Assembly (NCBI GenBank): GCA_037893245.1
Contig: JBAIAA010000452.1
Coordinates: forward strand, 248,001 to 312,000
Source: Crossaster papposus
Lineage: Eukaryota; Echinodermata; Asteroidea; Velatida; Solasteridae
Reading direction: 5' to 3'
Length of the DNA: 64,000 nucleotides
In this document: one piece after another, positions 36,374 through 49,900 of the stretch
Numbering within the stretch: the first letter of the stretch is position 1
How the letters are laid out: the number at the start of each line of letters is the position of its first letter
Translations under genes and position numbers: made by a program
The notes under the pieces: model-generated
What the model was told of the DNA's origin: nothing
What the model saw: the letters and a program-made list of their open reading frames with translations, nothing else
Database searches by the model: none

Positions 36374-38362
36374 ATTTGACCTGGGGCATGCTTTGTTAGT
36401 ATTTTATTTCGATTTTCTGAAAATTTTAACGTTAACACACGCGTTTCAAATTCGCCATAGGTTTGTGCACACAATCCCCGCCCACAAATAAGGGCATGAA
36501 GGAAAGCATGCCCCGGGAAGGGGCTGGGTGTTAGGAGATAGAGGGGGGCATCCAGGAATGGCAAAATTAGCAATTTGACCCGGGGCATGCTTTGTTAGTA
36601 TTTTATTTCGATTTTCTGAAAATGTTAACGTTAACACACGCTTTTCAAATTCGCCATAGGTTTGTGCACAGAATCCCCGCCCACAAATAAGGGCATGAAG
36701 GAAAGCATGCCCCGGGAAGGGGCTGGGTGTTAGGAGATAGAGGGGGGCCTCCAGGAATGGCAAAATTAGCAATTTGAACCGGGGCATGCTTTGTTAGTAT
36801 TTTATTTCGATTTTCTGAAAATGTTAACGTTAACACACGCGTTTCAAATTCGCCATAGGTTTGTGCACACAATCCCCGCCCACAAATAAGGGCATGAAGG
36901 GAAGCATGCCCCGGGAAGGGGCTGGGTGTTAGGAGATAGAGGGGGGCCTCCAGGAATGGCAAAATTAGCAATTTGACCCGGGCATGCTTTGTTAGTATTT
37001 TATTTCGATTTTCTGAAAATGTTAACGTTAACACACGCGTTTCAAATTCGCCATAGGTTTGTGCACACAATCCCCGCCCACAAATAAGGGCATGAAGGAA
37101 AGCATGCCCCGGGAAGGGGCTGGGTGTTAGGAGATAGAGGGGGGCATCCAGGAATGGCAAAATTAGCAATTTGACCCGGGGCATGCTTTGTTAGTATTTT
37201 ATTTCGATTTTCTGAAAATTTTAACGTTAACACACGCTTTTCAAATTCGCCATAGGTTTGTGCACAGAATCCCCGCCCACAAATAAGGGCATGAAGGAAA
37301 GCATGCCCCGGGAAGGGGCTGGGTGTTAGGAGATAGAGGGGGGCCTCTAGGAATGGCAAAATTAGCAATTTGACCCGGGGCATGCTTTGTTAGTATTTTA
37401 TTTCGATTTTCTGAAAATTGTAACGTTAACACACGCGTTTCAAATTCGCCATAGGTTTGTGCACACAATCCCCGCCCACAAATAAGGGCATGAAGGAAAG
37501 CATGCCCCGGGAAGGGGCTGGGTGTTAGGAGATAGAGGGGGGCCTCCAGGAATGGCAAAATTAGCAATTTGACCCCGGGCATGCTTTGTTAGTATTTTAT
37601 TTCGATTTTCTGAAAATTTTAACGTTAACACACGCGTTTCAAATTCGCCATAGGTTTGTGCACACAATCCCCGCCCACAAATAAGGGCATGAACGAAAGC
37701 ATGCCCCGGGAAGGGGCTGGGTGTTAGGAGATAGAGGGGGGCCTCCAGGAATGACAAAATTAGCAATTTGACCCGGGGCATGCTTTGTTAGTATTTTATT
37801 TCGATTTTCTCAAAAGTTTAACCTTAACACACGCGTTTCAAATTCGCCATAGGTTTGTGCACACAATCCCCGCCCACAAATAAGGGCATGAAGGAAAGCA
37901 TGCCCCGGGAAGGGGCTGGCTGTTAGGAGATAGAGGGGGGCCTCCAGGAATGGCAACATTAGCAATTTGACCCGGGGCATGCTTTGTTAGTATTTTATTT
38001 TGATTTTCTGAAAATTTCAACGTTAACACACGCGTTTCAAATTCGCCATAGGTTTGTGCACACAATCCCCGCCCACAAATAAGGGCATGAAGGAAAGCAT
38101 GCCCCGGGAAGGGGCTGGGTGTTAGGAGATAGAGGGGGGCCTCCAGGAATGGCAAAATTAGCAATTTGACCCGGGGCATGCTTTGTTAGTATTTTATTTC
38201 GATTTTCTGAAAATGTTAACGTTAACACACGCGTTTCAAATTCGCCATAGGTTTGTGCACACAATCCCCGCCCACAAATAAGGGCATGAAGGAAAGCATG
38301 CCCCGGGAAGGGGCTGGGTGTTAGGAGATAGAGGGGGGCCTCCAGGAATGGCAAAATTAGCA
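36374..38362 (+). repeat. 15-monomer HOR family, 10-monomer state
   Basis: The types present are 1, 2, a 3/8 hybrid, and 9-15 (1989 bp). The hybrid monomer at 36772 starts with GAACCGG of type 3 but has AAAATGTTAAC and GAAGGGAAGC of type 8, so the breakpoint lies between consensus 8 and 51. Five monomers have been lost in register. Type 13 (37766) has TCTCAAAAG instead of TCTGAAAAG. Confidence 0.92.
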
Positions 38363-39954
38363 ATTTGACCTGGGGCATGCTTTGTTAGTATTTTATTTCG
38401 ATTTTCTGAAAATTTTAACGTTAACACACGCGTTTCAAATTCGCCATAGGTTTGTGCACACAATCCCCGCCCACAAATAAGGGCATGAAGGAAAGCATGC
38501 CCCGGGAAGGGGCTGGGTGTTAGGAGATAGAGGGGGGCATCCAGGAATGGCAAAATTAGCAATTTGACCCGGGGCATGCTTTGTTAGTATTTTATTTCGA
38601 TTTTCTGAAAATGTTAACGTTAACACACGCTTTTCAAATTCGCCATAGGTTTGTGCACAGAATCCCCGCCCACAAATAAGGGCATGAAGGAAAGCATGCC
38701 CCGGGAAGGGGCTGGGTGTTAGGAGATAGAGGGGGGCCTCCAGGAATGGCAAAATTAGCAATTTGAACCGGGGCATGCTTTGTTAGTATTTTATTTCGAT
38801 TTTCTGAAAATTTTAACGTTAACACACGCGTTTCAAATTCGCCATAGGTTTGTGCACACAATCCCCGCCCACAAATAAGGGCATGAACGAAAGCATGCCC
38901 CGGGAAGGGGCTGGGTGTTAGGAGATAGAGGGGGGCCTCCAGGAATGACAAAATTAGCAATTTGACCCGGGGCATGCTTTGTTAGTATTTTATTTCGATT
39001 TTCTGAAAAGTTTAACCTTAACACACGCGTTTCAAATTCGCCATAGGTTTGTGCACACAATCCCCGCCCACAAATAAGGGCATGAAGGAAAGCATGCCCC
39101 GGGAAGGGGCTGGCTGTTAGGAGATAGAGGGGGGCCTCCAGGAATGGCAAAATTAGCAATTTGACCCGGGGCATGCTTTGTTAGTATTTTATTTCGATTT
39201 TCTGAAAATATCAACGTTAACACACGCGTTTCAAATTCGCCATAGGTTTGTGCACACAATCCCCGCCCACAAATAAGGGCATGAAGGAAAGCATGCCCCG
39301 GGAAGGGGCTGGGTGTTAGGAGATAGAGGGGGGCCTCCAGGAATGGCAAAATTAGCAATTTGACCCGGGGCATGCTTTGTTAGTATTTTATTTCGATTTT
39401 CTGAAAATGTTAACGTTAACACACTCGTTTCAAATTCGCCATAGGTTTGTGCACACAATCCCCGCCCACAAATAAGGGCATGAAGGAAAGCATGCCCCGG
39501 GAAGGGGCTGGCTGTTAGGAGATAGAGAGGGGCCTCCAGGAATGGCAAAATTAGCAATTTGACCTGGGGCATGCTTTGTTAGTATTTTATTTCGATTTTC
39601 TGAAAATGTTAACGTTAACTCACGCGTTTCAAATTCGCCATAGGTTTGTGCACACAATCCCCGCCCACAAATAAGGGCGTGAAGGAAAGCATGCTTCGGG
39701 AAGGGGCTGGGTGTTAGGAGATAGAGGGGGGCCTCCAGGAATGGCAAAATTAACAATTTGACCCGGGGCATGCTTTGTTAGTATTTTATTTCGATTTTCT
39801 GAAAATGTTAACGTTAACACACGCGTTTCAAATTCGCCATAGGTTTGTGCACACAATCCCCGCCCACAAATAAGGGCATGAAGGAAAGCATGCCCCGGGA
39901 AGGGGCTGGGTGTTAGGAGATAGAGGGGGGCCTCCAGGAATGGCAAAATTAGCA
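38363..39954 (+). repeat. 15-monomer HOR family, 8-monomer state
   Basis: Types 1-7 are followed by a monomer (39756) that lacks the GAAGGGAAGC of type 8 and leads directly to the next GACCTGG unit, as type 15 does. Seven monomers are missing, and the fusion lies before consensus 131. Since types 8 and 15 are otherwise almost consensus, the exact breakpoint cannot be narrowed. Confidence 0.88.
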
Positions 39955-42900
39955 ATTTGACCTGGGGCATGCTTTGTTAGTATTTTATTTCGATTTTCTG
40001 AAAATTTTAACGTTAACACACGCGTTTCAAATTCGCCATAGGTTTGTGCACACAATCCCCGCCCACAAATAAGGGCATGAAGGAAAGCATGCCCCGGGAA
40101 GGGGCTGGGTGTTAGGAGATAGAGGGGGGCATCCAGGAATGGCAAAATTAGCAATTTGACCCGGGGCATGCTTTGTTAGTATTTTATTTCGATTTTCTGA
40201 AAATGTTAACGTTAACACACGCTTTTCAAATTCGCCATAGGTTTGTGCACAGAATCCCCGCCCACAAATAAGGGCATGAAGGAAAGCATGCCCCGGGAAG
40301 GGGCTGGGTGTTAGGAGATAGAGGGGGGCCTCCAGGAATGGCAAAATTAGCAATTTGAACCGGGGCATGCTTTGTTAGTATTTTATTTCGATTTTCTGAA
40401 AATTTTAACGTTAACACACGCGTTTCAAATTCGCCATAGGTTTGTGCACACAATCCCCGCCCACAAATAAGGGCATGAACGAAAGCATGCCCCGGGAAGG
40501 GGCTGGGTGTTAGGAGATAGAGGGGGGCCTCCAGGAATGACAAAATTAGCAATTTGACCCGGGGCATGCTTTGTTAGTATTTTATTTCGATTTTCTGAAA
40601 AGTTTAACCTTAACACACGCGTTTCAAATTCGCCATAGGTTTGTGCACACAATCCCCGCCCACAAATAAGGGCATGAAGGAAAGCATGCCCCGGGAAGGG
40701 GCTGGCTGTTAGGAGATAGAGGGGGGCCTCCAGGAATGGCAAAATTAGCAATTTGACCCGGGGCATGCTTTGTTAGTATTTTATTTCGATTTTCTGAAAA
40801 TATCAACGTTAACACACGCGTTTCAAATTCGCCATAGGTTTGTGCACACAATCCCCGCCCACAAATAAGGGCATGAAGGAAAGCATTCCCCGGGAAGGGG
40901 CTGGGTGTTAGGAGATAGAGGGGGGCCTCCAGGAATGGCAAAATTAGCAATTTGACCCGGGGCATGCTTTGTTAGTATTTTATTTCGATTTTCTGAAAAT
41001 GTTAACGTTAACACACTCGTTTCAAATTCGCCATAGGTTTGTGCACACAATCCCCGCCCACAAATAAGGGCATGAAGGAAAGCATGCCCCGGGAAGGGGC
41101 TGGCTGTTAGGAGATAGAGAGGGGCCTCCAGGAATGGCAAAATTAGCAATTTGACCTGGGGCATGCTTTGTTAGTATTTTATTTCGATTTTCTGAAAATG
41201 TTAACGTTAACTCACGCGTTTCAAATTCGCCATAGGTTTGTGCACACAATCCCCGCCCACAAATAAGGGCGTGAAGGAAAGCATGCTTCGGGAAGGGGCT
41301 GGGTGTTAGGAGATAGAGGGGGGCCTCCAGGAATGGCAAAATTAACAATTTGACCCGGGGCATGCTTTGTTAGTATTTTATTTCGATTTTCTGAAAATGT
41401 TAACGTTAACACACGCGTTTCAAATTCGCCATAGGTTTGTGCACACAATCCCCGCCCACAAATAAGGGCATGAAGGGAAGCATGCCCCGGGAAGGGGCTG
41501 GGTGTTAGGAGATAGAGGGGGGCCTCCAGGAATGGCAAAATTAGCAATTTGACCCGGGCATGCTTTGTTAGTATTTTATTTCGATTTTCTGAAAATGTTA
41601 ACGTTAACACACGCGTTTCAAATTCGCCATAGGTTTGTGCACACAATCCCCGCCCACAAATAAGGGCATGAACGAAAGCATGCCCCGGGAAGGGGCTGGG
41701 TGTTAGGAGATAGAGGGGGGCCTCCAGGAATGACAACATTAGCAATTTGACCCGGGGCATGCTTTGTTAGTATTTTATTTCGATTTTCTGAAAAGTTTAA
41801 CCTTAACACACGCGTTTCAAATTCGCCATAGGTTTGTGCACACAATCCCCGCCCACAAATAAGGGCATGAAGGAAAGCATGCCCCGGGAAGGGGCTGGCT
41901 GTTAGGAGATAGAGGGGGGCCTCCAGGAATGGCAACATTAGCAATTTGACCCGGGGCATGCTTTGTTAGTATTTTATTTTGATTTTCTGAAAATTTCAAC
42001 GTTAACACACGCGTTTCAAATTCGCCATAGGTTTGTGCACACAATCCCCGCCCACAAATAAGGGCATGAAGGAAAGCATGCCCCGGGAAGGGGCTGGGTG
42101 TTAGGAGATAGAGGGGGGCCTCCAGGAATGGCAAAATTAGCAATTTGACCCGGGGCATGCTTTGTTAGTATTTTATTTCGATTTTCTGAAAATGTTAACG
42201 TTAACACACGCGTTTCAAATTCGCCATAGGTTTGTGCACACAATCCCCGCCCACAAATAAGGGCATGAAGGAAAGCATGCCCCGGGAAGGGGCTGGCTGT
42301 TAGGAGATAGAGAGGGGCCTCCAGGAATGGCAAAATTAGCAATTTGACCTGGGGCATGCTTTGTTAGTATTTTATTTCGATTTTCTGAAAATGTTAACGT
42401 TAACACACGCGTTTCAAATTCGCCATAGGTTTGTGCACACAATCCCCGCCCACAAATAAGGGCATGAAGGAAAGCATGCCCCGGGAAGGGGCTGCGTGTT
42501 AGGAGATAGAGGGGGGCCTCCAGGAATGGCAAAATTAGCAATTTGACCCGGGGCATGCTTTGTTAGTATTTTATTTCGATTTTCTGAAAATGTTAACGTT
42601 AACACACGCGTTTCAAATTCGCCATAGGTTTGTGCACACAATCCCCGCCCACAAATAAGGGCATGAAGGAAATCATGCCCCGGGAAGGGGCTGGGTGGTA
42701 GGAGATAGAGGGGGGCCTCCAGGAATGGCAAAATTAGCAATTTGACCAGGGGCATGCTTTGTTAGTATTTTATTTCGATTTTCTGAAAATGTTAACGTTA
42801 ACACACGCGTTTCAAATTCGCCATAGGTTTGTGCACACAATCCCCGCCCACAAATAAGGGCATGAAGGAAAGCATGCCCCGGGAAGGGGCTGGGTGTTAG

Positions 42901-43336
42901 GAGATAGAGGGGGGCCTCCAGGAATGGCAAAATTAGCAATTTGACCCGGGGCATGCTTTGTTAGTATTTTATTTCGATTTTCTGAAAATTTTAACGTTAA
43001 CACACGCGTTTCAAATTCGCCATAGGTTTGTGCACACAATCCCCGCCCACAAATAAGGGCATGAAGGAAAGCATGCCCCGGGAAGGGGCTGCGTGTTAGG
43101 AGATAGAGGGGGGCCTCCAGGAATGGCAAAATTAGCAATTTGACCCGGGGCATGCTTTGTTAGTATTTTATTTCGATTTTCTGAAAATTTTAACGTTAAC
43201 ACACGCGTTTCAAATTCGCCATAGGTTTGTGCACACTATCCCCGCCCACAAATAAGGGCATGAAGGAAATCATGCCCCGGGAAGGGGCTGGGTGGTAGGA
43301 GATAGAGGGGGGCCTCCAGGAATGGCAAAATTAGCA
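39955..43336 (+). repeat. 15-monomer HOR family, 17-monomer state
   Basis: Types 1-8 are followed by a 9/12 hybrid at 41547 (CCCGGGCATG start, then AACGAAAG and AATGACAACATT), types 13 and 14, a 15/6 mosaic (42143, GAGAGGGG), and then five monomers of the older trimer series (GGCTGCGTG, AAATCATG, GACCAGG). The unit therefore exchanged its end with material like that at 29212-30405. Confidence 0.87.
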
Positions 43337-46300
43337 ATTTGACCAGGGGCATGCTTTGTTAGTATTTTATTTCGATTTTCTGAACATTTTAACGTTAACA
43401 CACGCGTTTCAAATTCGCCATAGGTTTGTGCACACAATCCCCGCCCACAAATAAGGGCATGAAGGAAAGCATGCCCCGGGAAGGGGCTGGGTGTTAGGAG
43501 ATAGAGGGGGGCATCCAGGAATGGCAAAATTAGCAATTTGACCCGGGGCATGCTTTGTTAGTATTTTATTTCGATTTTCTGAAAATGTTAACGTTAACAC
43601 ACGCGTTTCAAATTCGCCATAGGTTTGTGCACACAATCCCCGCCCACAAATAAGGGCATGAAGGAAAGCATGCCCCGGGAAGGGGCTGGGTGTTAGGAGA
43701 TAGAGGGGGGCCTCCAGGAATGGCAAAATTAGCAATTTGAACCGGGGCATGCTTTGTTAGTATTTTATTTCGATTTTCTGAAAATTTTAACGTTAACACA
43801 CGCGTTTCAAATTCGCCATAGGTTTGTGCACACAATCCCCGCCCACAAATAAGGGCATGAAGGAAAGCATGCCCCGGGAAGGGGCTGGGTGTTAGGAGAT
43901 AGAGGGGGGCATCCAGGAATGGCAAAATTAGCAATTTGACCCGGGGCATGCTTTGTTAGTATTTTATTTCGATTTTCTGAAAATGTTAACGTTAACACAC
44001 GCTTTTCAAATTCGCCATAGGTTTGTGCACAGAATCCCCGCCCACAAATAAGGGCATGAAGGAAAGCATGCCCCGGGAAGGGGCTGGGTGTTAGGAGATA
44101 GAGGGGGGCCTCCAGGAATGGCAAAATTAGCAATTTGAACCGGGGCATGCTTTGTTAGTATTTTATTTCGATTTTCTGAAAATTTTAACGTTAACACACG
44201 CGTTTCAAATTCGCCATAGGTTTGTGCACACAATCCCCGCCCACAAATAAGGGCATGAACGAAAGCATGCCCCGGGAAGGGGCTGGGTGTTAGGAGATAG
44301 AGGGGGGCCTCCAGGAATGACAAAATTAGCAATTTGACCCGGGGCATGCTTTGTTAGTATTTTATTTCGATTTTCTGAAAAGTTTAACCTTAACACACGC
44401 GTTTCAAATTCGCCATAGGTTTGTGCACACAATCCCCGCCCACAAATAAGGGCATGAAGGAAAGCATGCCCCGGGAAGGGGCTGGCTGTTAGGAGATAGA
44501 GGGGGGCCTCCAGGAATGGCAAAATTAGCAATTTGACCCGGGGCATGCTTTGTTAGTATTTTATTTCGATTTTCTGAAAATATCAACGTTAACACACGCG
44601 TTTCAAATTCGCCATAGGTTTGTGCACACAATCCCCGCCCACAAATAAGGGCATGAAGGAAAGCATGCCCCGGGAAGGGGCTGGGTGTTAGGAGATAGAG
44701 GGGGGCCTCCAGGAATGGCAAAATTAGCAATTTGACCCGGGGCATGCTTTGTTAGTATTTTATTTCGATTTTCTGAAAATGTTAACGTTAACACACTCGT
44801 TTCAAATTCGCCATAGGTTTGTGCACACAATCCCCGCCCACAAATAAGGGCATGAAGGAAAGCATGCCCCGGGAAGGGGCTGGCTGTTAGGAGATAGAGA
44901 GGGGCCTCCAGGAATGGCAAAATTAGCAATTTGACCTGGGGCATGCTTTGTTAGTATTTTATTTCGATTTTCTGAAAATGTTAACGTTAACTCACGCGTT
45001 TCAAATTCGCCATAGGTTTGTGCACACAATCCCCGCCCACAAATAAGGGCGTGAAGGAAAGCATGCTTCGGGAAGGGGCTGGGTGTTAGGAGATAGAGGG
45101 GGGCCTCCAGGAATGGCAAAATTAACAATTTGACCCGGGGCATGCTTTGTTAGTATTTTATTTCGATTTTCTGAAAATGTTAACGTTAACACACGCGTTT
45201 CAAATTCGCCATAGGTTTGTGCACACAATCCCCGCCCACAAATAAGGGCATGAAGGGAAGCATGCCCCGGGAAGGGGCTGGGTGTTAGGAGATAGAGGGG
45301 GGCCTCCAGGAATGGCAAAATTAGCAATTTGACCCGGGCATGCTTTGTTAGTATTTTATTTCGATTTTCTGAAAATGTTAACGTTAACACACGCGTTTCA
45401 AATTCGCCATAGGTTTGTGCACACAATCCCCGCCCACAAATAAGGGCATGAACGAAAGCATGCCCCGGGAAGGGGCTGGCTGTTAGGAGATAGAGGGGGG
45501 CCTCCAGGAATGGCAACATTAGCAATTTGACCCGGGGCATGCTTTGTTAGTATTTTATTTTGATTTTCTGAAAATTTCAACGTTAACACACGCGTTTCAA
45601 ATTCGCCATAGGTTTGTGCACACAATCCCCGCCCACAAATAAGGGCATGAAGGAAAGCATGCCCCGGGAAGGGGCTGGGTGTTAGGAGATAGAGGGGGGC
45701 CTCCAGGAATGGCAAAATTAGCAATTTGACCCGGGGCATGCTTTGTTAGTATTTTATTTCGATTTTCTGAAAATGTTAACGTTAACACACGCGTTTCAAA
45801 TTCGCCATAGGTTTGTGCACACAATCCCCGCCCACAAATAAGGGCATGAAGGAAAGCATGCCCCGGGAAGGGGCTGGCTGTTAGAAGATAGAGAGGGGCC
45901 TCCAGGAATGGCAAAATTAGCAATTTGACCTGGGGCATGCTTTGTTAGTATTTTATTTCGATTTTCTGAAAATGTTAACGTTAACACACGCGTTTCAAAT
46001 TCGCCATAGGTTTGTGCACACAATCCCCGCCCACAAATAAGGGCATGAAGGAAAGCATGCCCCGGGAAGGGGCTGCGTGTTAGGAGATAGAGGGGGGCCT
46101 CCAGGAATGGCAAAATTAGCAATTTGACCCGGGGCATGCTTTGTTAGTATTTTATTTCGATTTTCTGAAAATGTTAACGTTAACACACGCGTTTCAAATT
46201 CGCCATAGGTTTGTGCACACAATCCCCGCCCACAAATAAGGGCATGAAGGAAATCATGCCCCGGGAAGGGGCTGGGTGGTAGGAGATAGAGGGGGGCCTC

Positions 46301-46917
46301 CAGGAATGGCAAAATTAGCAATTTGACCAGGGGCATGCTTTGTTAGTATTTTATTTCGATTTTCTGAAAATGTTAACGTTAACACACGCGTTTCAAATTC
46401 GCCATAGGTTTGTGCACACAATCCCCGCCCACAAATAAGGGCATGAAGGAAAGCATGCCCCGGGAAGGGGCTGGGTGTTAGGAGATAGAGGGGGGCCTCC
46501 AGGAATGGCAAAATTAGCAATTTGACCCGGGGCATGCTTTGTTAGTATTTTATTTCGATTTTCTGAAAATTTTAACGTTAACACACGCGTTTCAAATTCG
46601 CCATAGGTTTGTGCACACAATCCCCGCCCACAAATAAGGGCATGAAGGAAAGCATGCCCCGGGAAGGGGCTGCGTGTTAGGAGATAGAGGGGGGCCTCCA
46701 GGAATGGCAAAATTAGCAATTTGACCCGGGGCATGCTTTGTTAGTATTTTATTTCGATTTTCTGAAAATTTTAACGTTAACACACGCGTTTCAAATTCGC
46801 CATAGGTTTGTGCACACTATCCCCGCCCACAAATAAGGGCATGAAGGAAATCATGCCCCGGGAAGGGGCTGGGTGGTAGGAGATAGAGGGGGGCCTCCAG
46901 GAATGGCAAAATTAGCA
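43337..46917 (+). repeat. 15-monomer HOR family, 18-monomer state
   Basis: The unit starts with a GACCAGG/GAACATTTT monomer that carries CATCCAGG, then a type-2 relative without CTTTTC (43536) and a 3/1 hybrid (43735: GAACCGG with CATCCAGG). Types 2-8 follow, then a 9/12/13 mosaic at 45327, type 14, the 15/6 mosaic (45724) and the trimer series. From 43934 on it parallels the preceding unit with one monomer fewer in the hybrid zone. Confidence 0.85.
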
Positions 46918-49900
46918 ATTTGACCAGGGGCATGCTTTGTTAGTATTTTATTTCGATTTTCTGAACATTTTAACGTTAACACACGCGTTTCAAATTCGCC
47001 ATAGGTTTGTGCACACAATCCCCGCCCACAAATAAGGGCATGAAGGAAAGCATGCCCCGGGAAGGGGCTGGGTGTTAGGAGATAGAGGGGGGCATCCAGG
47101 AATGGCAAAATTAGCAATTTGACCCGGGGCATGCTTTGTTAGTATTTTATTTCGATTTTCTGAAAATGTTAACGTTAACACACGCGTTTCAAATTCGCCA
47201 TAGGTTTGTGCACACAATCCCCGCCCACAAATAAGGGCATGAAGGAAAGCATGCCCCGGGAAGGGGCTGGGTGTTAGGAGATAGAGGGGGGCCTCCAGGA
47301 ATGGCAAAATTAGCAATTTGAACCGGGGCATGCTTTGTTAGTATTTTATTTCGATTTTCTGAAAATTTTAACGTTAACACACGCGTTTCAAATTCGCCAT
47401 AGGTTTGTGCACACAATCCCCGCCCACAAATAAGGGCATGAACGAAAGCATGCCCCGGGAAGGGGCTGGGTGTTAGGAGATAGAGGGGGGCCTCCAGGAA
47501 TGACAAAATTAGCAATTTGACCCGGGGCATGCTTTGTTAGTATTTTATTTCGATTTTCTGAAAAGTTTAACCTTAACACACGCGTTTCAAATTCGCCATA
47601 GGTTTGTGCACACAATCCCCGCCCACAAATAAGGGCATGAAGGAAAGCATGCCCCGGGAAGGGGCTGGCTGTTAGGAGATAGAGGGGGGCCTCCAGGAAT
47701 GGCAAAATTAGCAATTTGACCCGGGGCATGCTTTGTTAGTATTTTATTTCGATTTTCTGAAAATATCAACGTTAACACACGCGTTTCAAATTCGCCATAG
47801 GTTTGTGCACACAATCCCCGCCCACAAATAAGGGCATGAAGGAAAGCATGCCCCGGGAAGGGGCTGGGTGTTAGGAGATAGAGGGGGGCCTCCAGGAATG
47901 GCAAAATTAGCAATTTGACCCGGGGCATGCTTTGTTAGTATTTTATTTCGATTTTCTGAAAATGTTAACGTTAACACACTCGTTTCAAATTCGCCATAGG
48001 TTTGTGCACACAATCCCCGCCCACAAATAAGGGCATGAAGGAAAGCATGCCCCGGGAAGGGGCTGGCTGTTAGGAGATAGAGAGGGGCCTCCAGGAATGG
48101 CAAAATTAGCAATTTGACCTGGGGCATGCTTTGTTAGTATTTTATTTCGATTTTCTGAAAATGTTAACGTTAACTCACGCGTTTCAAATTCGCCATAGGT
48201 TTGTGCACACAATCCCCGCCCACAAATAAGGGCGTGAAGGAAAGCATGCTTCGGGAAGGGGCTGGGTGTTAGGAGATAGAGGGGGGCCTCCAGGAATGGC
48301 AAAATTAGCAATTTGACCCGGGGCATGCTTTGTTAGTATTTTATTTCGATTTTCTGAAAATGTTAACGTTAACACACGCGTTTCAAATTCGCCATAGGTT
48401 TGTGCACACAATCCCCGCCCACAAATAAGGGCATGAAGGGAAGCATGCCCCGGGAAGGGGCTGGGTGTTAGGAGATAGAGGGGGGCCTCCAGGAATGGCA
48501 AAATTAGCAATTTGACCCGGGCATGCTTTGTTAGTATTTTATTTCGATTTTCTGAATATTTTAACGTTAACACACGCGTTTCAAATTCGCCATAGGTTTG
48601 TGCACACAATCCCCGCCCACAAATAAGGGCATGAAGGAAAGCATGCCCCGGGAAGGGGCTGGGTGTTAGGAGATAGAGGGGGGCATCCAGGAATGGCAAA
48701 ATTAGCAATTTGACCCGGGGCATGCTTTGTTAGTATTTTATTTCGATTTTCTGAAAATTTTAACGTTAACACACGCTTTTCAAATTCGCCATAGGTTTGT
48801 GCACAGAATCCCCGCCCACAAATAAGGGCATGAAGGAAAGCATGCCCCGGGAAGGGGCTGGGTGTTAGGAGATAGAGGGGGGCCTCTAGGAATGGCAAAA
48901 TTAGCAATTTGACCCGGGGCATGCTTTGTTAGTATTTTATTTCGATTTTCTGAAAATTTTAACGTTAACACACGCGTTTCAAATTCGCCATAGGTTTGTG
49001 CACACAATCCCCGCCCACAAAGAAGGGCATGAAGGAAAGCATGCCCCGGGAAGGGGCTGGCTGTTAGGAGATAGAGAGGGGCCTCCAGGAATGGCAAAAT
49101 TAGCAATTTGACCTGGGGCATGCTTTGTAGTATTTTATTTCGATTTTCTGAAAATGTTAACGTTAACACACGCGTTTCAAATTCGCCATAGGTTTGTGCA
49201 CACAATCCCCGCCCACAAATAAGGGCATGAACGAAAGCATGCCCCGGGAAGGGGCTGGGTGTTAGGAGATAGAGGGGGGCCTCCAGGAATGACAACATTA
49301 GCAATTTGACCCGGGGCATGCTTTGTTAGTATTTTATTTCGATTTTCTGAAAAGTTTAACCTTAACACACGCGTTTCAAATTCGCCATAGGTTTGTGCAC
49401 ACAATCCCCGCCCACAAATAAGGGCATGAAGGAAAGCATGCCCCGGGAAGGGGCTGGCTGTTAGGAGATAGAGGGGGGCCTCCAGGAATGGCAACATTAG
49501 CAATTTGACCCGGGGCATGCTTTGTTAGTATTTTATTTTGATTTTCTGAAAATTTCAACGTTAACACACGCGTTTCAAATTCGCCATAGGTTTGTGCACA
49601 CAATCCCCGCCCACAAATAAGGGCATGAAGGAAAGCATGCCCCGGGAAGGGGCTGGGTGTTAGGAGATAGAGGGGGGCCTCCAGGAATGGCAAAATTAGC
49701 AATTTGACCCGGGGCATGCTTTGTTAGTATTTTATTTCGATTTTCTGAAAATGTTAACGTTAACACACGCGTTTCAAATTCGCCATAGGTTTGTGCACAC
49801 AATCCCCGCCCACAAATAAGGGCATGAAGGAAAGCATGCCCCGGGAAGGGGCTGGGTGTTAGGAGATAGAGGGGGGCCTCCAGGAATGGCAAAATTAGCA
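46918..49900 (+). repeat. 15-monomer HOR family, rearranged 15-monomer state
   Basis: Two starter monomers (46918, 47117) are followed by types 3-10, then 48907 (GGCTGGCTG, GAGAGGGG, and AAAGAAGGG in place of AAATAAGGG). Next come 49106 (GACCTGG start, one T lost in TTTGTAGT, 198 bp, AACGAAAG) and types 13-15. The count is again fifteen but the composition differs from 30406-36373. AAAGAAGGG removes a plus-strand stop and creates a chance 61-codon frame at 48926-49111. Confidence 0.85.
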
